A stretch of 64,000 bases of DNA from Gymnogyps californianus. Lineage: Eukaryota > Chordata > Aves > Accipitriformes > Cathartidae. The position numbers and the translations under genes were made by a program. This document shows positions 24,986 to 36,222 of the stretch, one piece after another; the first letter of the stretch is position 1; the number at the start of each line of letters is the position of its first letter. The DNA is taken from positions 5,183,437-5,247,436 of the forward strand of contig NC_059475.1 in NCBI RefSeq assembly GCF_018139145.2, in the 5' to 3' direction. The notes beneath the pieces are model-generated. The model saw only the letters and a list, made by a program, of their open reading frames with translations. It was not told the origin of the DNA and searched no databases.

Positions 24986-25365
24986 AGATCCCCCCTGAGC
25001 CTTCCCTTCTCTAGGCTAAACAGTTCCAGCTCTCTCAGCCTTTCCTCATATGTGACATGCTCCGGACCCTTAATCATCCTTGTGGCCCTTCATTGAACTC
25101 TCTTCAGTATGACCATGTCTCTCTTGTACTGGGGAGGCCAGAACTGGACCAGCACTCCAGGTGTGGCCTCACCAGCGCTGAATAGAGGGGAAGGATCACT
25201 TCCCTTGACCTGCTGGCAATACTTTGCCTAATGCAGCCGAAGATACCGTTCGCCTTCTTTGCAGCAGGGTCACCTTGCTGGCTCATGTTCAACTTGGTGT
25301 CCACCAGGACCCCCAGCTCCTTTCCTGCCAAGCTGCTTTCCAGCTGGTTGGCCCCCATTAACTAT
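24986..25365 (-). mobile_element. CR1 LINE copy 1, 5' part (split)
   Basis: The outer CR1 resumes at 'agatcccccctgagccttccc', which directly continues the sequence interrupted at 24473. Minus-strand translation shows more upstream reverse-transcriptase C-terminal sequence: a block with L-A-G-K-E-L-G-V-L-V-D and Y-S-A-L-V-R-P-H-L-E (25104-25358), then [12 protein letters not shown] (about 25010-25060). Frameshifts separate these pieces, so it is not functional. The recognisable match fades at about 25365 ('tggttggccccca'); weakly similar sequence may continue to about 25440. Confidence 0.9.
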
Positions 25366-26100
25366 TTTGCTCTAGCATGTATCCCCATTAGGCAATTCTT
25401 CTTAAATTTTGTGATCTTGGCAAAGAACGTGCAACTCTTTTAATTGCAGCATGCCAAAATCAATTGTCAAAAATTTTTTTTATTCGGTTAATATATTAAT
25501 CTTTTTATCAGATATTTAATGTGTTTTGCCACACAGATTTTCTGAAATGTAATTCTGCAATCTGTAATATGTTTTTAGTATGGTATTACCAGTCATTGTA
25601 AATTAAATGAATCTGAATTTACAGCAGTTATGCTTTGAACTGGCTTAAAGGAGCTTTGTGCACAAAAATACTGTGCTGTTAAGGATGGATTTGAACTTTT
25701 TTTTTTTTAAATCTATGTAATGCTAGCTGTGGAGAAGTGTACCTCTGTGTGCTGAGGGCTTCATTGATTACAGTCTATTGACACGATAGACCTCTCCTAT
25801 TGATCTTGTTCTCTCATTTTATTCTAGTATGCATATCTAATATTCTGAATAGCTCTCATGTATAATATATGCAGATACAACTCCAGTATCACAATTTAAT
25901 TGAATTAGTAATCAGGGATGAAGATTCTGAACATTCTTCAAAAATAAAGCCCATGTTCATGAGTCATGAGGGGGAGTGAAGGTTGGTCTTGCCTCTACCT
26001 GGTTATCTGAGAATATCTTTATAGAGAATAGAGAAATACTGACCTAAATGACGGGACAGTGGACTGGAATTACAAAATTGAGGAGCTTTTCACACATTGG

Positions 26101-26120
26101 CTTTGGGCAACTTTGGGCAA
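26101..26120. repeat. Tandem 10-bp duplication
   Basis: The decamer ctttgggcaa occurs twice back to back with no mismatch, typical of replication slippage. Confidence 0.8.
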
Positions 26121-26310
26121 TTTGCTGTATCTCTCTGCCTTCGTTATCTCACCTGTAAATTGCACATGATATCTCTCTATTCTACTGTAGAAAATGATAT
26201 AAACAAACTAAATAAATACCACTTTCCTAGTGGTCTGCAGTTGAGTTTCCGTACAGAAATGCTACCAGATTGATTTACATGGGTAACCTTAGCGTGGAGA
26301 TCACACACTA

Positions 26311-26342
26311 TTTCTACCTATTTCTACCTAAGTAGGTAGAAA
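26311..26342. repeat. Tandem decamer fused to inverted repeat
   Basis: The decamer tttctaccta occurs twice in tandem (26311-26320 and 26321-26330). After a 2-base spacer its exact reverse complement taggtagaaa follows (26333-26342). The second copy and the reverse copy can form a perfect 10-bp stem. A direct and an inverted copy side by side suggest a templated replication error. Confidence 0.8.
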
Positions 26343-28361
26343 AATAATAAATTCAGGGTCCTGACAAAGTGCTCTGGTATGTTTAGGAAGAGCATAATGT
26401 CAAGAGAGTATGAGAGGAGCATTCCTCGAGAACTGTGGGATATTGCCAGCAGGTACAAGGTGCTAGTAGGCAATGAGCTAAACTTTTGTCCTGAAATTGT
26501 GAGTCATCAGTCCAGCAACAGTTGGAGTTTGCAAGCAGGCTATTTTGAACTATGTGTTCCCCACACCTCCCTCCAAGCCAGCTATGTCAAGCATGATTTT
26601 GTCTTCCAAGACATGGGAAGAGTCCAAATACAATAAACATTGGGCTAATAGCCCTGCTGTTTTCAGGGTGATGTAATTTGCGAGACATGTTGACCATAGG
26701 CCTCAAATTTGACAAAGTCTCTGCCTCAGTTTGAAACTTAACCTACTAATTGTGAAGTCAGTCTGTTTCTGGCTTGTAGAGTGATAATTAAATCCTGTTT
26801 GCAACAGGAACTCAAATGCAATACTAAATATGAAGTAGTTCTTCACCCTGCCTAGTATATTTCTGCCATGCTTTCCACTGAGCAGTCTGACTGCAATTCT
26901 TCTTTCCTATATCACTGAGCAATCTTTAAATGCGAGAATAAAAACCTTTTGTTTCAGCTCCAGTGTTGTGAAGTGACATTTATTTGGACCATCCAGGACC
27001 TTTAGGTTGCATACTCCAAGTGTGCTGCATATTTAGCATACAAATAGATGAATATGAGGGTGTGAGAGAGACATGCACTAAACTGATAAAGACGTCCTCT
27101 TGGAGTGTGTATTCAAAATGAATTTCAGTAAATTGGATGTTATATATTAAAAGAATTAATCTTAAAAATTGCTGGTGCAACTAGTCTGTGTTGTTATTCT
27201 GATACCAATTTAATTCCATTTATTATTGTTAAACTCATCATTCTAAATTTGCACAAGTTTCAGATGATTAAAAATCTTGATAACACCAATCCAGAATTAC
27301 ACAATAAAGCATATTACAGCTGTTCTTTAATTATAATGAGTGGTGGGCACACCTCTCATCTCTGAAAGCCATTTAGTACCATTAAACTGTTGCGTGGGTT
27401 GGTTTATTCATGGATTTGAGTTGTATTCACTATCTCAACAAATTTCAAGTTTTATGGTTTACTGCTGTGTCCTCGAAATAGAAAAATGGACCAAAGCCTG
27501 TACCATTTATTCAGGCAAAACTATTCCTGCCTGAGAAGGAACTGCAAAGGCCGATATAAATATAATGCAATTAAAATCAGTCTGTGAAAACAGCCGTGAC
27601 TGCTGAGGAGAGAGAAATATGTTATTTGGTGCTGCTTGTTTGCCCCAAATCTCCTAATGGGTTAAAATGAAAGTAATTAAAAAAGAGGCTAAATGTCAAG
27701 GAAAAATTTCCCCAGCAACTATTCCAAAGCCTGCTACTAGCTTCAGTCAGAAAGAGGGGGAATCTTTATCACCTGAGACACTTAAAGCTATGAGACAAGA
27801 AATAGTTGATTAAAAATGTCAATGGATGGGGCTCAGACAGATGTCTTTCCTGTCCTGTCTGATTTTTACTGCCTCTGTAGTCTTAAGAATGAACTGGCCC
27901 CACAAGGCTGAGCGACAGCCATGAGTCAATATTCAAATGTAACTAAATTATACAGTTACCTGTGTTCTTCTAAGTTACCGTTTGTTTAATAGCGAAATTG
28001 CTGTACCGTTGCTGTATTGTTGGTATTCCAGGCACGCTGGGTTGTAAGCCTCTGACAAGGTCGGAGTGTTGTAGCCTCTTCTACTTTGCACTGGGACAAT
28101 CTAGCAGACTTTAAGGGTGGCCGTTGTCGATGTATTTCTGCTTTGTATTGCGTATGTTTAAAAATAAATGCAGGCCCTTCTTGATAACTGTAGTGAACTG
28201 TCAAAGCTAATGTAGAGATTTAATAGTATAGCCAATATAAGAGTTAATAATAAAGGATAAAATTCAGCCTTTATATAAGTTTATGTAAAACAGTAGCATT
28301 ATTATTTGCTTACATCAACTGAATTTGGCATAAAGGTAGGCAGGTGAGAGATTTTTTTGTT

Positions 28362-28375
28362 AGAGAGAGAGAGAG
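28362..28375. repeat. (AG)n microsatellite
   Basis: Seven AG units following tttttttgtt. A short dinucleotide repeat in intron. Confidence 0.8.
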
Positions 28376-30735
28376 AATCTTTCATCTCTGCTCATCCAAA
28401 GTAGTTGTCTTTGCTTTCAGGGTTTATTTGAAGTAGTTGAATGCCTCCTTTGCAGCGGGGAAGCTGTTTGCATAGTGCTGTCAGTGACATCCCTTTCTTG
28501 CTATCTCTGTCTCGTGGAAGTGAGGCTGATGTGAGAGTAGGAGATGAGAAGAGGCTGTATTTTACATAGAAATTACGCCTCGGTTGGCTGGGTGAATTTT
28601 TCTGGTGTTTTTATGTTGAAGAAAAGTACTCCAAGGTGGAAAACAAAGCTGTAATGCTCTGGAACTAACGGAGTTAACTGTCAGGGTATGATTTTAATTC
28701 AGGAAGCTTGAGACCTGTGTGATCCTTTCTTGTTAGTACATGCTTTTCCTGCTTAGAGGTCTCCTGATCAACAGAGAGCTAAAGATAAGGACCTTATTTT
28801 TTTTGCATGAAAAAGAGCACAGTAAGAGTTTGATGAACAGACACTTTTATAATAAAACTCTTCTGTATCATTGAAACTGTAGATTGCTAGCTATTACATG
28901 ACACTGAACAGTTTTCCTTTCAGTATTATCACACAGTGACTTAAATGTGATGAGGCATTAGAAAAGATTGAATTATTTTAATTTTACTTTTTCACTGGGT
29001 TCTGAAGCCATTGTGTTTTATTTTGAGGTAAATTATCCTATTTATCTTGTCTGCATAAATACCTTTATGAATAATGCAAGAAGCTGGGATGGTAAAAGTA
29101 AAAATTACAGACCTGTCCTTAAAGGATAGGATTAACATCCTGCAAGAGCTTATTCAAAACCAACTGGTGCCTTTATTCTACAATACAAAAAAGTGCCGTT
29201 TTTGAGCTTTTGCAAAGCCATTATAGTGGAGTGTTGCCAGATCCATTAACAATTCTGTACTAATGACAGTTAAATAACTGAGTGGGGTAAAAGCAGGCAA
29301 TGGAACGGTCTGTACAGGATCTCCTTTTACATGGATGTTGTAAGATGGCTTGAATGAAAAAACTGCAAAAATAGTTCCACGGGGGTAAGAGCAGGAATGT
29401 CTTCTGTTGAATTACAGCTAGAAAAGAAAAAATATTACACTTAAGGCAAAGGTAGTGCAAATATTTAGCCAAAGACTATAGAGGCAAATTAAGGTTATGG
29501 GAAATTTTGGTTTCCAAGTAAATACTGAAGTGGCCATTTCTCACAAGCACCCTGTCTTAGACTATCTAGCTATTAATGCAGGTATACAGAAAGCCCGTAC
29601 AAATTTGTGAGTCGGTGAATGTGTTTTCACTGGCTTCTGTGAGCGTGGCTTAGCCGTGTGGGATGACAAGGTGAAGATGTGCATGTAAAGACCCGGGCTC
29701 CTGCATCCATGGCAGGATGCCGCGATGCTGCGAGAAGGCAGAGCCTGGAGCCCTGAGAGCCATGTGCTCACTGCTGGCAGGAGCACCAAGGGCAGGCAAG
29801 ACCTAAAGTATGGGAACACAGCCAGAACATGTCCACCCATTGTTTCTTCTGGCCTGTGTCATTACCTGTCATTCTGAACAGGTTATTCTGTGCTCCTTTG
29901 AAGAATGATTATAATTTTTGTACTGTTTTCACTCTCAGGTCAGAGGTATACACTTATTTCAGTTTAACATAACTTTATGAAGAAAGTATATATAGCATAT
30001 TCTGGTAGGCATCTGCACGCATAAACCACGCAGACACACACACAAAAATAGTGCATATATAGCTCAAATTCTATAGCAAAACCCAAAACCAGACTTGGAT
30101 AGAAAGTTATTAATCCAGAGGCAAGTATGCAAATATAGTGCTAGGACCTAAAGATGGAAAAGCAAAGATGAAAGGTGAATTGTTTCTAATTCCCTGAACT
30201 GGCCATTATGTATAGCAACATCTTCCTATGCAGAAAAAATCCTCAAAAAAATGTTTTCAAAAGCTATAGTACCGCCAGATGGAAATGATCTATTAATTGA
30301 ACTAAGTAATGTCATGGTATGTGACACACCATTTTACAAAGCTGTTATTTGCAGTTCCCTCTTGGTATTACGAGCATCTTAAATCATTCTGAATTTCTAA
30401 AACAAATCCATAATATTTTCTTATACCTGCAGAGATATGTTTATACATACGCTACAAATAATGCACAGGATCACAGGAGAAGCTTACAGATCTAATCATA
30501 ATATTTTCTCCCCTTTTAGTCTTTATGTACATCATTTTAAGCATGGGAATAAGAAACTGCAATGTATTAGACAAATGGAGAAGCCGCTAATGGTTTTCCC
30601 TGTTTATACCACTCTTCATGCATATTGTATTTAATGACGTGTTGCGAAAGGAATACTAACTTGCTACAGAAGCAGGGGCAGGGTCGCTTCCCCGTTCTCC
30701 TCCCCGCACCATCAGCCCAGCCTGCCTCCAGCACG

Positions 30736-30756
30736 CACACACACACACACACACAC
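30736..30756. repeat. (CA)n microsatellite
   Basis: About ten CA units, preceded by cagcacg and followed by gcgtgtgcatgc, inside a GC-rich stretch. The alternating purine-pyrimidine run could adopt Z-DNA. It is the longest dinucleotide repeat noticed in the window and a likely polymorphic marker. Confidence 0.85.
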
Positions 30757-33253
30757 GCGTGTGCATGCAGGAGAAGGCTGGGCTGGGGAGCAAGGAGGAG
30801 TGCCGAGTTTAACCTGAAGAGGAGAGGAGCAGGGCACCTCCCGCAAGCTGGAAATGGCTCTGGGAGAGGAGAGGGTAGTGGTAGGGAGCAGAGCTTGAAG
30901 GTTTTGGGGTTTTTTGGGTTTTTTTTTAGTAGTTGCTTCTGCATCAGTGGTGTCTTTCGTGGCAGATTTCCCCAAAGCAGCCAGCACGGCACCTCCTTTT
31001 CTCTTGCCCTCTGCCCCTGCCATGAGTCGGGCAGTGCTGGTGTAACTCCACTGGTTTAAGGTGACCAAGGAAATAAAGGAAGAACCTATACAACTGAAAG
31101 CGATTCCTTTTTGCCCAGCTCTGCTGGTTTAAGAAATTGGTTTGTGTCTCCCTAAAAATCAATGTGCAAAAGCTATAGACAGGTATGGCACTGCCATAAG
31201 AAAGCCATCCAATCTTGAAATAGTCCTATGTATTATTTTACTTTTCTGACGTAATCTACAGAGACTCATACATTGGTACTCTTCTTCTTCCATTAAGTAA
31301 ACTGCTACTTAGTTTTGATATTCTGGCAGACAGGCTTTCTGAAAAGTAATCTACCAGTCGATTAGTATCCTACACCCTGAGCCTAAATCAAATACACTTT
31401 CAAAAGGGCTCAAGTTTAGAAATGAACTTTAGGAAAACTATTGATTTTGTAAATTAAAAATGTAAAATTGAATGGATAGAGGTCCAGTACAGGACTGACC
31501 CAAGGAAGTGAACTTTAAACAGGAACGTTCTCCGATTCAACACTGGGGAAGAAAAGAAAGCAAGAAGAAGGATTCATTTGCAGTTGACCTGCAATAGCAA
31601 AGTCATTCACTTTCCAAATAGGATTAAACTTGTTCCATCAGCCATGACATGTGAAAAGATCATGGCTATAAATTCCATTTGCTGTAATGAATTGAAAGTG
31701 TCTGAGTTTGCAAGCAGCACTCATCGTTGATGGACAGCTAGATTTGTGCAGTGTTTTAACACTAAAATTAGCTTCTACAAAATAAAAAGTACAGAAAAGG
31801 TGGCAGCAGTGACAGATTTTAAAGCGTAAAAAAATTGACTTTATTGTTAGATGGAAGCTGAATAAAGCTAGAAATAAATAGTGGTTATAACCCTGTTACG
31901 TAGATAGCTTGTTTCATTCTTGAGTGAGGGTGAACACAAAACTGGAAAAAGGCATCTGTTTAGGTTTCTCAGCCATAGTTCAACAAGAATAAATATCGTT
32001 ACTTAAATGAGGAAAAATCGAACTTTTGTATGGTATTGCTTGTAAGAAGTAAGAAAATGGAATTGTATTGAAGGATACTTCATTCAAATCAATTTCAATG
32101 TACGTCAACATGACTCCACTGCAGTCCATGAAACTGCATTGGTGTATGTATTTTGTAAATTGAGTTAAAAGCTACACTCTTTAGTTACTTAATAACCTTA
32201 ACTCAGTGTGGCATCAGGATCATGAGACATTTGTACTTTGATGCTTGCAGAACCAAATGCGGCTTCAGAACCTATTTCCCCAAATTTGTGTGTTTGACGT
32301 ACACAATTTTATGCGTATTTTAAATGCGCCGATTGCCAAGAAAAAATCTCAATGGGTGAAAATGGCTAGTATTTGTGAAAAATTTGAGTTTCATTTTAAT
32401 TGATAAGGTACCCAGCTGAAAACTGTCCAAGATTTAAAAAAAAAAAAAAAAAAGCTTGCGCTAAATAGAGGAATGAAAATGTAATAGCTTCTTAAATTAC
32501 TGCAAGGTTAACATATAATTAATTTGCTAATTTTAATTACAACCCTACAAAATGTGCTGAAAAATGCTCAAAAGGGAGAAGCAGCCAGGTGCCAGCCGTG
32601 ATTAACCAAGGTTACTAGCAATTTTGAGGTTTCTATTAACCATGTTACAGAAATTTTAAAAGCTCCTTTATAAAAACAGCGCATTTATTGAAACTTAGCA
32701 GGGTTTTCATCTTGCTGTACCTTTCCATTGCTACAGACTTGCTGTCATTTGCTTCACTCTTTTCCAGCTAAATCTTTTATTGCAGCTGAAACATGGACTG
32801 CTTTTTCTGTTTGTCACACACTGTTATACATACACTAGGTATTTATTTTGATCATATAACCAAAAGAGGTTAACTATTGTTTGCAAAGTGCTCTGAGCAC
32901 CTTAAGTGCCAGATAGCTGCAAATATCGCAGCTGAACACTAGAAACACAAATCCTGAAGAAAATGCTCTTTCTTCCCAAGGTGTCCTGGGACATGCAGTT
33001 TGTAAAGCAGGAATATTGCTGAAACTGCCTTTTCAGTGGAGAACCTGCTCTGCAATGCTTTATATGCACAGACAAATGTAAATTCTGAGTTAAAAACAAA
33101 CAAAGAACAAAAAAATCTGCATGTTTGCTTTGCATTTTAAACAAATCATGGTGTAAAAGAATGTCTTGTATGTATCAAATTCCACGATGTATTATTGTTC
33201 TTTTTTACTGTTGTTATGTGAGTCATGTTTAAGTGTCTGTTGTTTGGAACTGT

Positions 33254-33300
33254 AATAAACCTTGATCCATCTATGTTTAAAAAAAAAAAAAAAAAAAAAA
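33254..33300 (+). other. AATAAA followed by A22 tract
   Basis: A canonical AATAAA (33254-33259) is followed 19 bases later by 22 consecutive A residues (33279-33300) and then an A-rich stretch. This is the arrangement at the 3' end of a reverse-transcribed polyadenylated RNA. It could equally be an internal A-tract next to a chance hexamer. It lies about 90 bases upstream of the NELL1 exon at 33393, on the same strand. Confidence 0.5.
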
Positions 33301-33392
33301 GAAAAAAACAACAACATAAAAAAACCAAACCTGAAGCATTGGTGTCAAAGGAAATTAATTTCCTGGCTGGCTTGTGTTTTTCTCTGAGGCAG

Positions 33393-33533
33393 ATATTGAT
33401 GAGTGTGCAGAGGGGATCATTGAGTGTCACAACCATTCACGCTGTGTTAACCTCCCAGGGTGGTACCACTGTGAGTGCAGAAGCGGTTTCCATGACAATG
33501 GAAGCTATTCTCTTTCCGGGGAGTCCTGTGTTG
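33393..33533 (+). CDS. NELL1: NELL1 exon: calcium-binding EGF module
   Basis: This exon encodes 47 residues of the secreted signalling glycoprotein NELL1, an osteogenic and neural factor. It forms one complete calcium-binding EGF module: six cysteines at exon residues 5, 12, 18, 27, 29 and 46, an N-terminal D-I-D-E-C calcium ligand motif, and C-V-N-L-P-G-W-Y-H-C-E-C, which fits the Asp/Asn beta-hydroxylation consensus. Sequons are N-H-S (residue 14) and N-G-S (36). The acceptor is tttttctctgaggcag and the donor gttG|gtaagc. The exon is 141 bases, phase 1 at both ends, so skipping it would keep frame. The first codon (Asp) is completed by a G from the preceding exon outside the window. The near-identity to NELL1 (G-I-I-E-C-H-N-H-S-R) separates it from NELL2. 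Confidence 0.96.
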
Positions 33534-34362
33534 GTAAGCAATGATCAGCATAGCGCTTTTTTTCCTCCTTCTGCATGGTGTTACAAAGTGACTATTGAGA
33601 CACTGTCCTGAGCAGTTACTGTGTTTAAGGCTAAAATGAGAACGCAAGCGAGCGTGTCTGTGTTTGTCAGCATCCCCAGCCACGCAGCGTGAGTGCTGGT
33701 TCAAGATGCGTCACATTTTTGAATGGTTATTACAGGAGGGAGGCAGTTGGAGATCCGAAGTGTGACTTACTGTGCTTTGCCATTTATCATAATAAGTTGC
33801 TGTAAAACCTGAAGTGAAAGTAGGCTTTCTGGGGAGCATAATAGGCCGCAAAAGGGGAAGAGTTGGTTTTCCATTTTCAAATTTCAGCAGAGCGATACGA
33901 GAACACATTTGGGGTATGTCTGTGTTGCTCTGATTTATTTGTTTTCCATTGTTTGGCATCTTCATCATTTTATTTTCAGAATTATGCAAATAGCATCAAG
34001 CTCTTTATGCACCATGTTTGCAGAATAAGGCCCTAAGACCATGAACGGAGAGGAATTTTGAAAGGGTGCGGAGGAGTTTGTCGGTTGTTTCTATGGGAGG
34101 ACAAAGGCTGAGGCTCCATGAGGAGCTAGTGCTGGTCCTTGCAGTCTGGGTGCCCTTGACTGGCCATAAGACTTTGTGTGCCACTACAGCAAGTAAGCAG
34201 TAATAAAATCATAGTGAAAGATGGTAATTGTGACTTACCTCTGCCTTACAATTTTTCCACATTTTACTTATTCTCAGAAGTCTTATACATAATTTCTATA
34301 TGCTATTTTATCAGATGAGTTTAAAACTATTTAGAAAGGATCCCATTTTAACTTATATAGAG

Positions 34363-34416
34363 GTACAGATCAACTTCTCATGGTTCTATGTACAGATCAA
34401 CCTCTCGTATTTCTAT
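34363..34416. repeat. Imperfect tandem 27-bp duplication
   Basis: Two adjacent units, each starting gtacagatcaac and ending ttctat, span 34363-34389 and 34390-34416. They differ at about four positions, so the duplication is not recent. Confidence 0.8.
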
Positions 34417-36189
34417 GTCCTTTCTTTGGAATTTCAGTTACTTCATCTCTACTCAGTTCTATGAATTTTCTATAAAAGCTTTTCTGCTGCTTCTATGAAA
34501 GACTTTTTTTTAACACTGTAAATTTCATTTACCCTGTCCATAAGTGCAAAGGGCTCCTTCTAAGAGTTAAAGTATACAATTAAAGTAAAAGTTAAAACAA
34601 AAATTTGTAATAAAAATACATAAATTTACTTGTAACTTGTAACAAACATTCCCATCTTTTACAAATTTTGGCTATTAGAAGTCCTTGGGATAAGATAGCA
34701 TCATGATTTAAAAATGCAGAGGAACAATAATTATTTCCAAAACCAATATTTTGTAGATTATCCAGCTATATTAGCTTTTTACACATTGTCCTAAGCTGGC
34801 GGGGAGCTCAATAAAATCACAGCAGTGAACTTCATGGGGGTGGCTGTGTAAAAAATGGCACACTTCACAACATTTTGTGACTTAATAGATAAAATACCAC
34901 GTGAAAGTCCTGTATTTCTAAACAGATTCTCAAATGTTAAGAGTTCTCCTCTGGTTTATTTAAATACTGTAAAAGGAGCGATGGACAGAGCAATGTTGAA
35001 AATACTTGCTTTATGAGAAGTCAAAACATGACATAACCTTCAAAAAGCCCTGAGGCAACTGGGGATAAGAGGCATTTGTAGCATTGCTGATGCCTACCTG
35101 TACTGCTTGCATGGGGAACCCCATCCCTTGTCAGGCTGGTTTGGGACAAAGAAGATCTGAGGCTCAGGGTGATCTCAGGAGAAGACAGAGGCATAGACAA
35201 GACTGTGGTTTTGAATGGCCCGTAGCTAGGCTCAGCTGCTGAACAGGCCAGTATTGCTTGCACTGCGTCGCCGTTAAAGGGAAGGGCGCTTGGCTACCTC
35301 ACAGCACAAAGGAGCCCAAAATGTTCTGTATTCTGTGGAGATTGAAGGGATGAGTTTTCGTGAAAGCAAACTGCCCTCGTTTTGACCTGCGCAGCATGCT
35401 GGAAGTCGGTAAGGTGAGGTGCTCATCTTGCCATATGCAAGTTGTAAACAGAATGTGAAAATAGCGGGGTTATTTTAACTAAATGGCTTTTCTGAACCAT
35501 CCGCTGCAGGGTACCAGTGAGGAAGAGAATAAACCAGTTTATTTTATTTCATTTTACTGGTTAACCAATTAAAAATTAATTGAAAGATTCTGCTAACCCA
35601 TATTGACAAAGAAATTTCAAACCATGATGTTTATTTTAAAGTGCAACTAAGAATTGGTTAAAATGACAGAGAGATAACGCTCTACATTCTAGCTAAAACT
35701 CGGTTTCTTGAACACTGACCTTCATCACATTACAGAGCTTGTTTGCGTGGTGGAGTATTTAGAGTCAGGGCCAGAGTCATTCACTCTATTTCAGATAAAA
35801 GAGGGTTCATCTGCTTAGCAACAGCATTTTGTCCTGGCGTATTTTACAGACTGCATACTGAAATCCTAGCGTGCACCTGAGGTGGATTTGGGCCATTGCC
35901 CTTCAGTATGTTTTGAAACGTTTCTTCTTCGTCCCTGAAGGACAAAACTTGGAGAACAATAAATAGCTAAGAACATAAATAAAAAAAGATTAAACCCTCC
36001 CCCACAAAATAATAATAATGATAATAACATATGAAAGTCATAAGGCAGTGGGAGGGAGCACTCAGCTCTGACAGATTGCCCAAAGCCCAGGCAGCCGGTT
36101 GCTTTTGCTGGATGCATTTGTGTATCTATTGGTTAACCCCCTTTCCCTCCGTTTATATGTATGGTGGTCTTAGAGCTGAGCCATTGCTT

Positions 36190-36222
36190 GCAGTGTCTCT
36201 GCACTGCTTGCAGAGACACTGC
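36190..36222. repeat. Perfect 14-bp stem, 5-nt loop hairpin
   Basis: GCAGTGTCTCTGCA (36190-36203) and its exact reverse complement TGCAGAGACACTGC (36209-36222) are separated by ctgct. The octamer gcttgcag also occurs three times across the site (36186, 36206, 36221), so the structure may have grown by local duplication. The stem is shorter than a typical pre-miRNA. Confidence 0.85.

Larger units (their letters stand above)
25366..33392 (+). other. NELL1: NELL1 intron upstream of first visible exon
   Basis: No exon is seen before the acceptor at 33391-33392. The stretch holds a tandem repeat plus hairpin at 26311-26342, an AG repeat at 28362-28375, a CA repeat at 30736-30756 in a locally GC-rich patch (30660-31040), a poly(A) run near 32435, and an AATAAA plus A22 tract at 33254-33300. 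The 118-144 codon ORFs around 30567-31068 on both strands come from the repeat and the GC-rich composition. Confidence 0.65.

Noticed and set aside
30567..31068. 118- to 144-codon ORFs on both strands
   Set aside because: They run through a CA repeat and GC-rich low-stop sequence (His-Thr and Val-Cys repeats), with no recognisable domain.
32435..32453. Poly(A) run as a retroposed tail
   Set aside because: There is no AATAAA at the expected distance upstream and no recognisable inserted body.
1..33392. An additional upstream NELL1 EGF or laminin-like exon
   Set aside because: I looked for the short cysteine-rich exon that should precede 33393 and found no matching open frame with splice sites, so it must lie before this window.
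33225..33611. 128-codon + strand ORF across the first NELL1 exon
   Set aside because: It reads the exon in the wrong frame; the cysteine-rich EGF frame is clearly the coding one.
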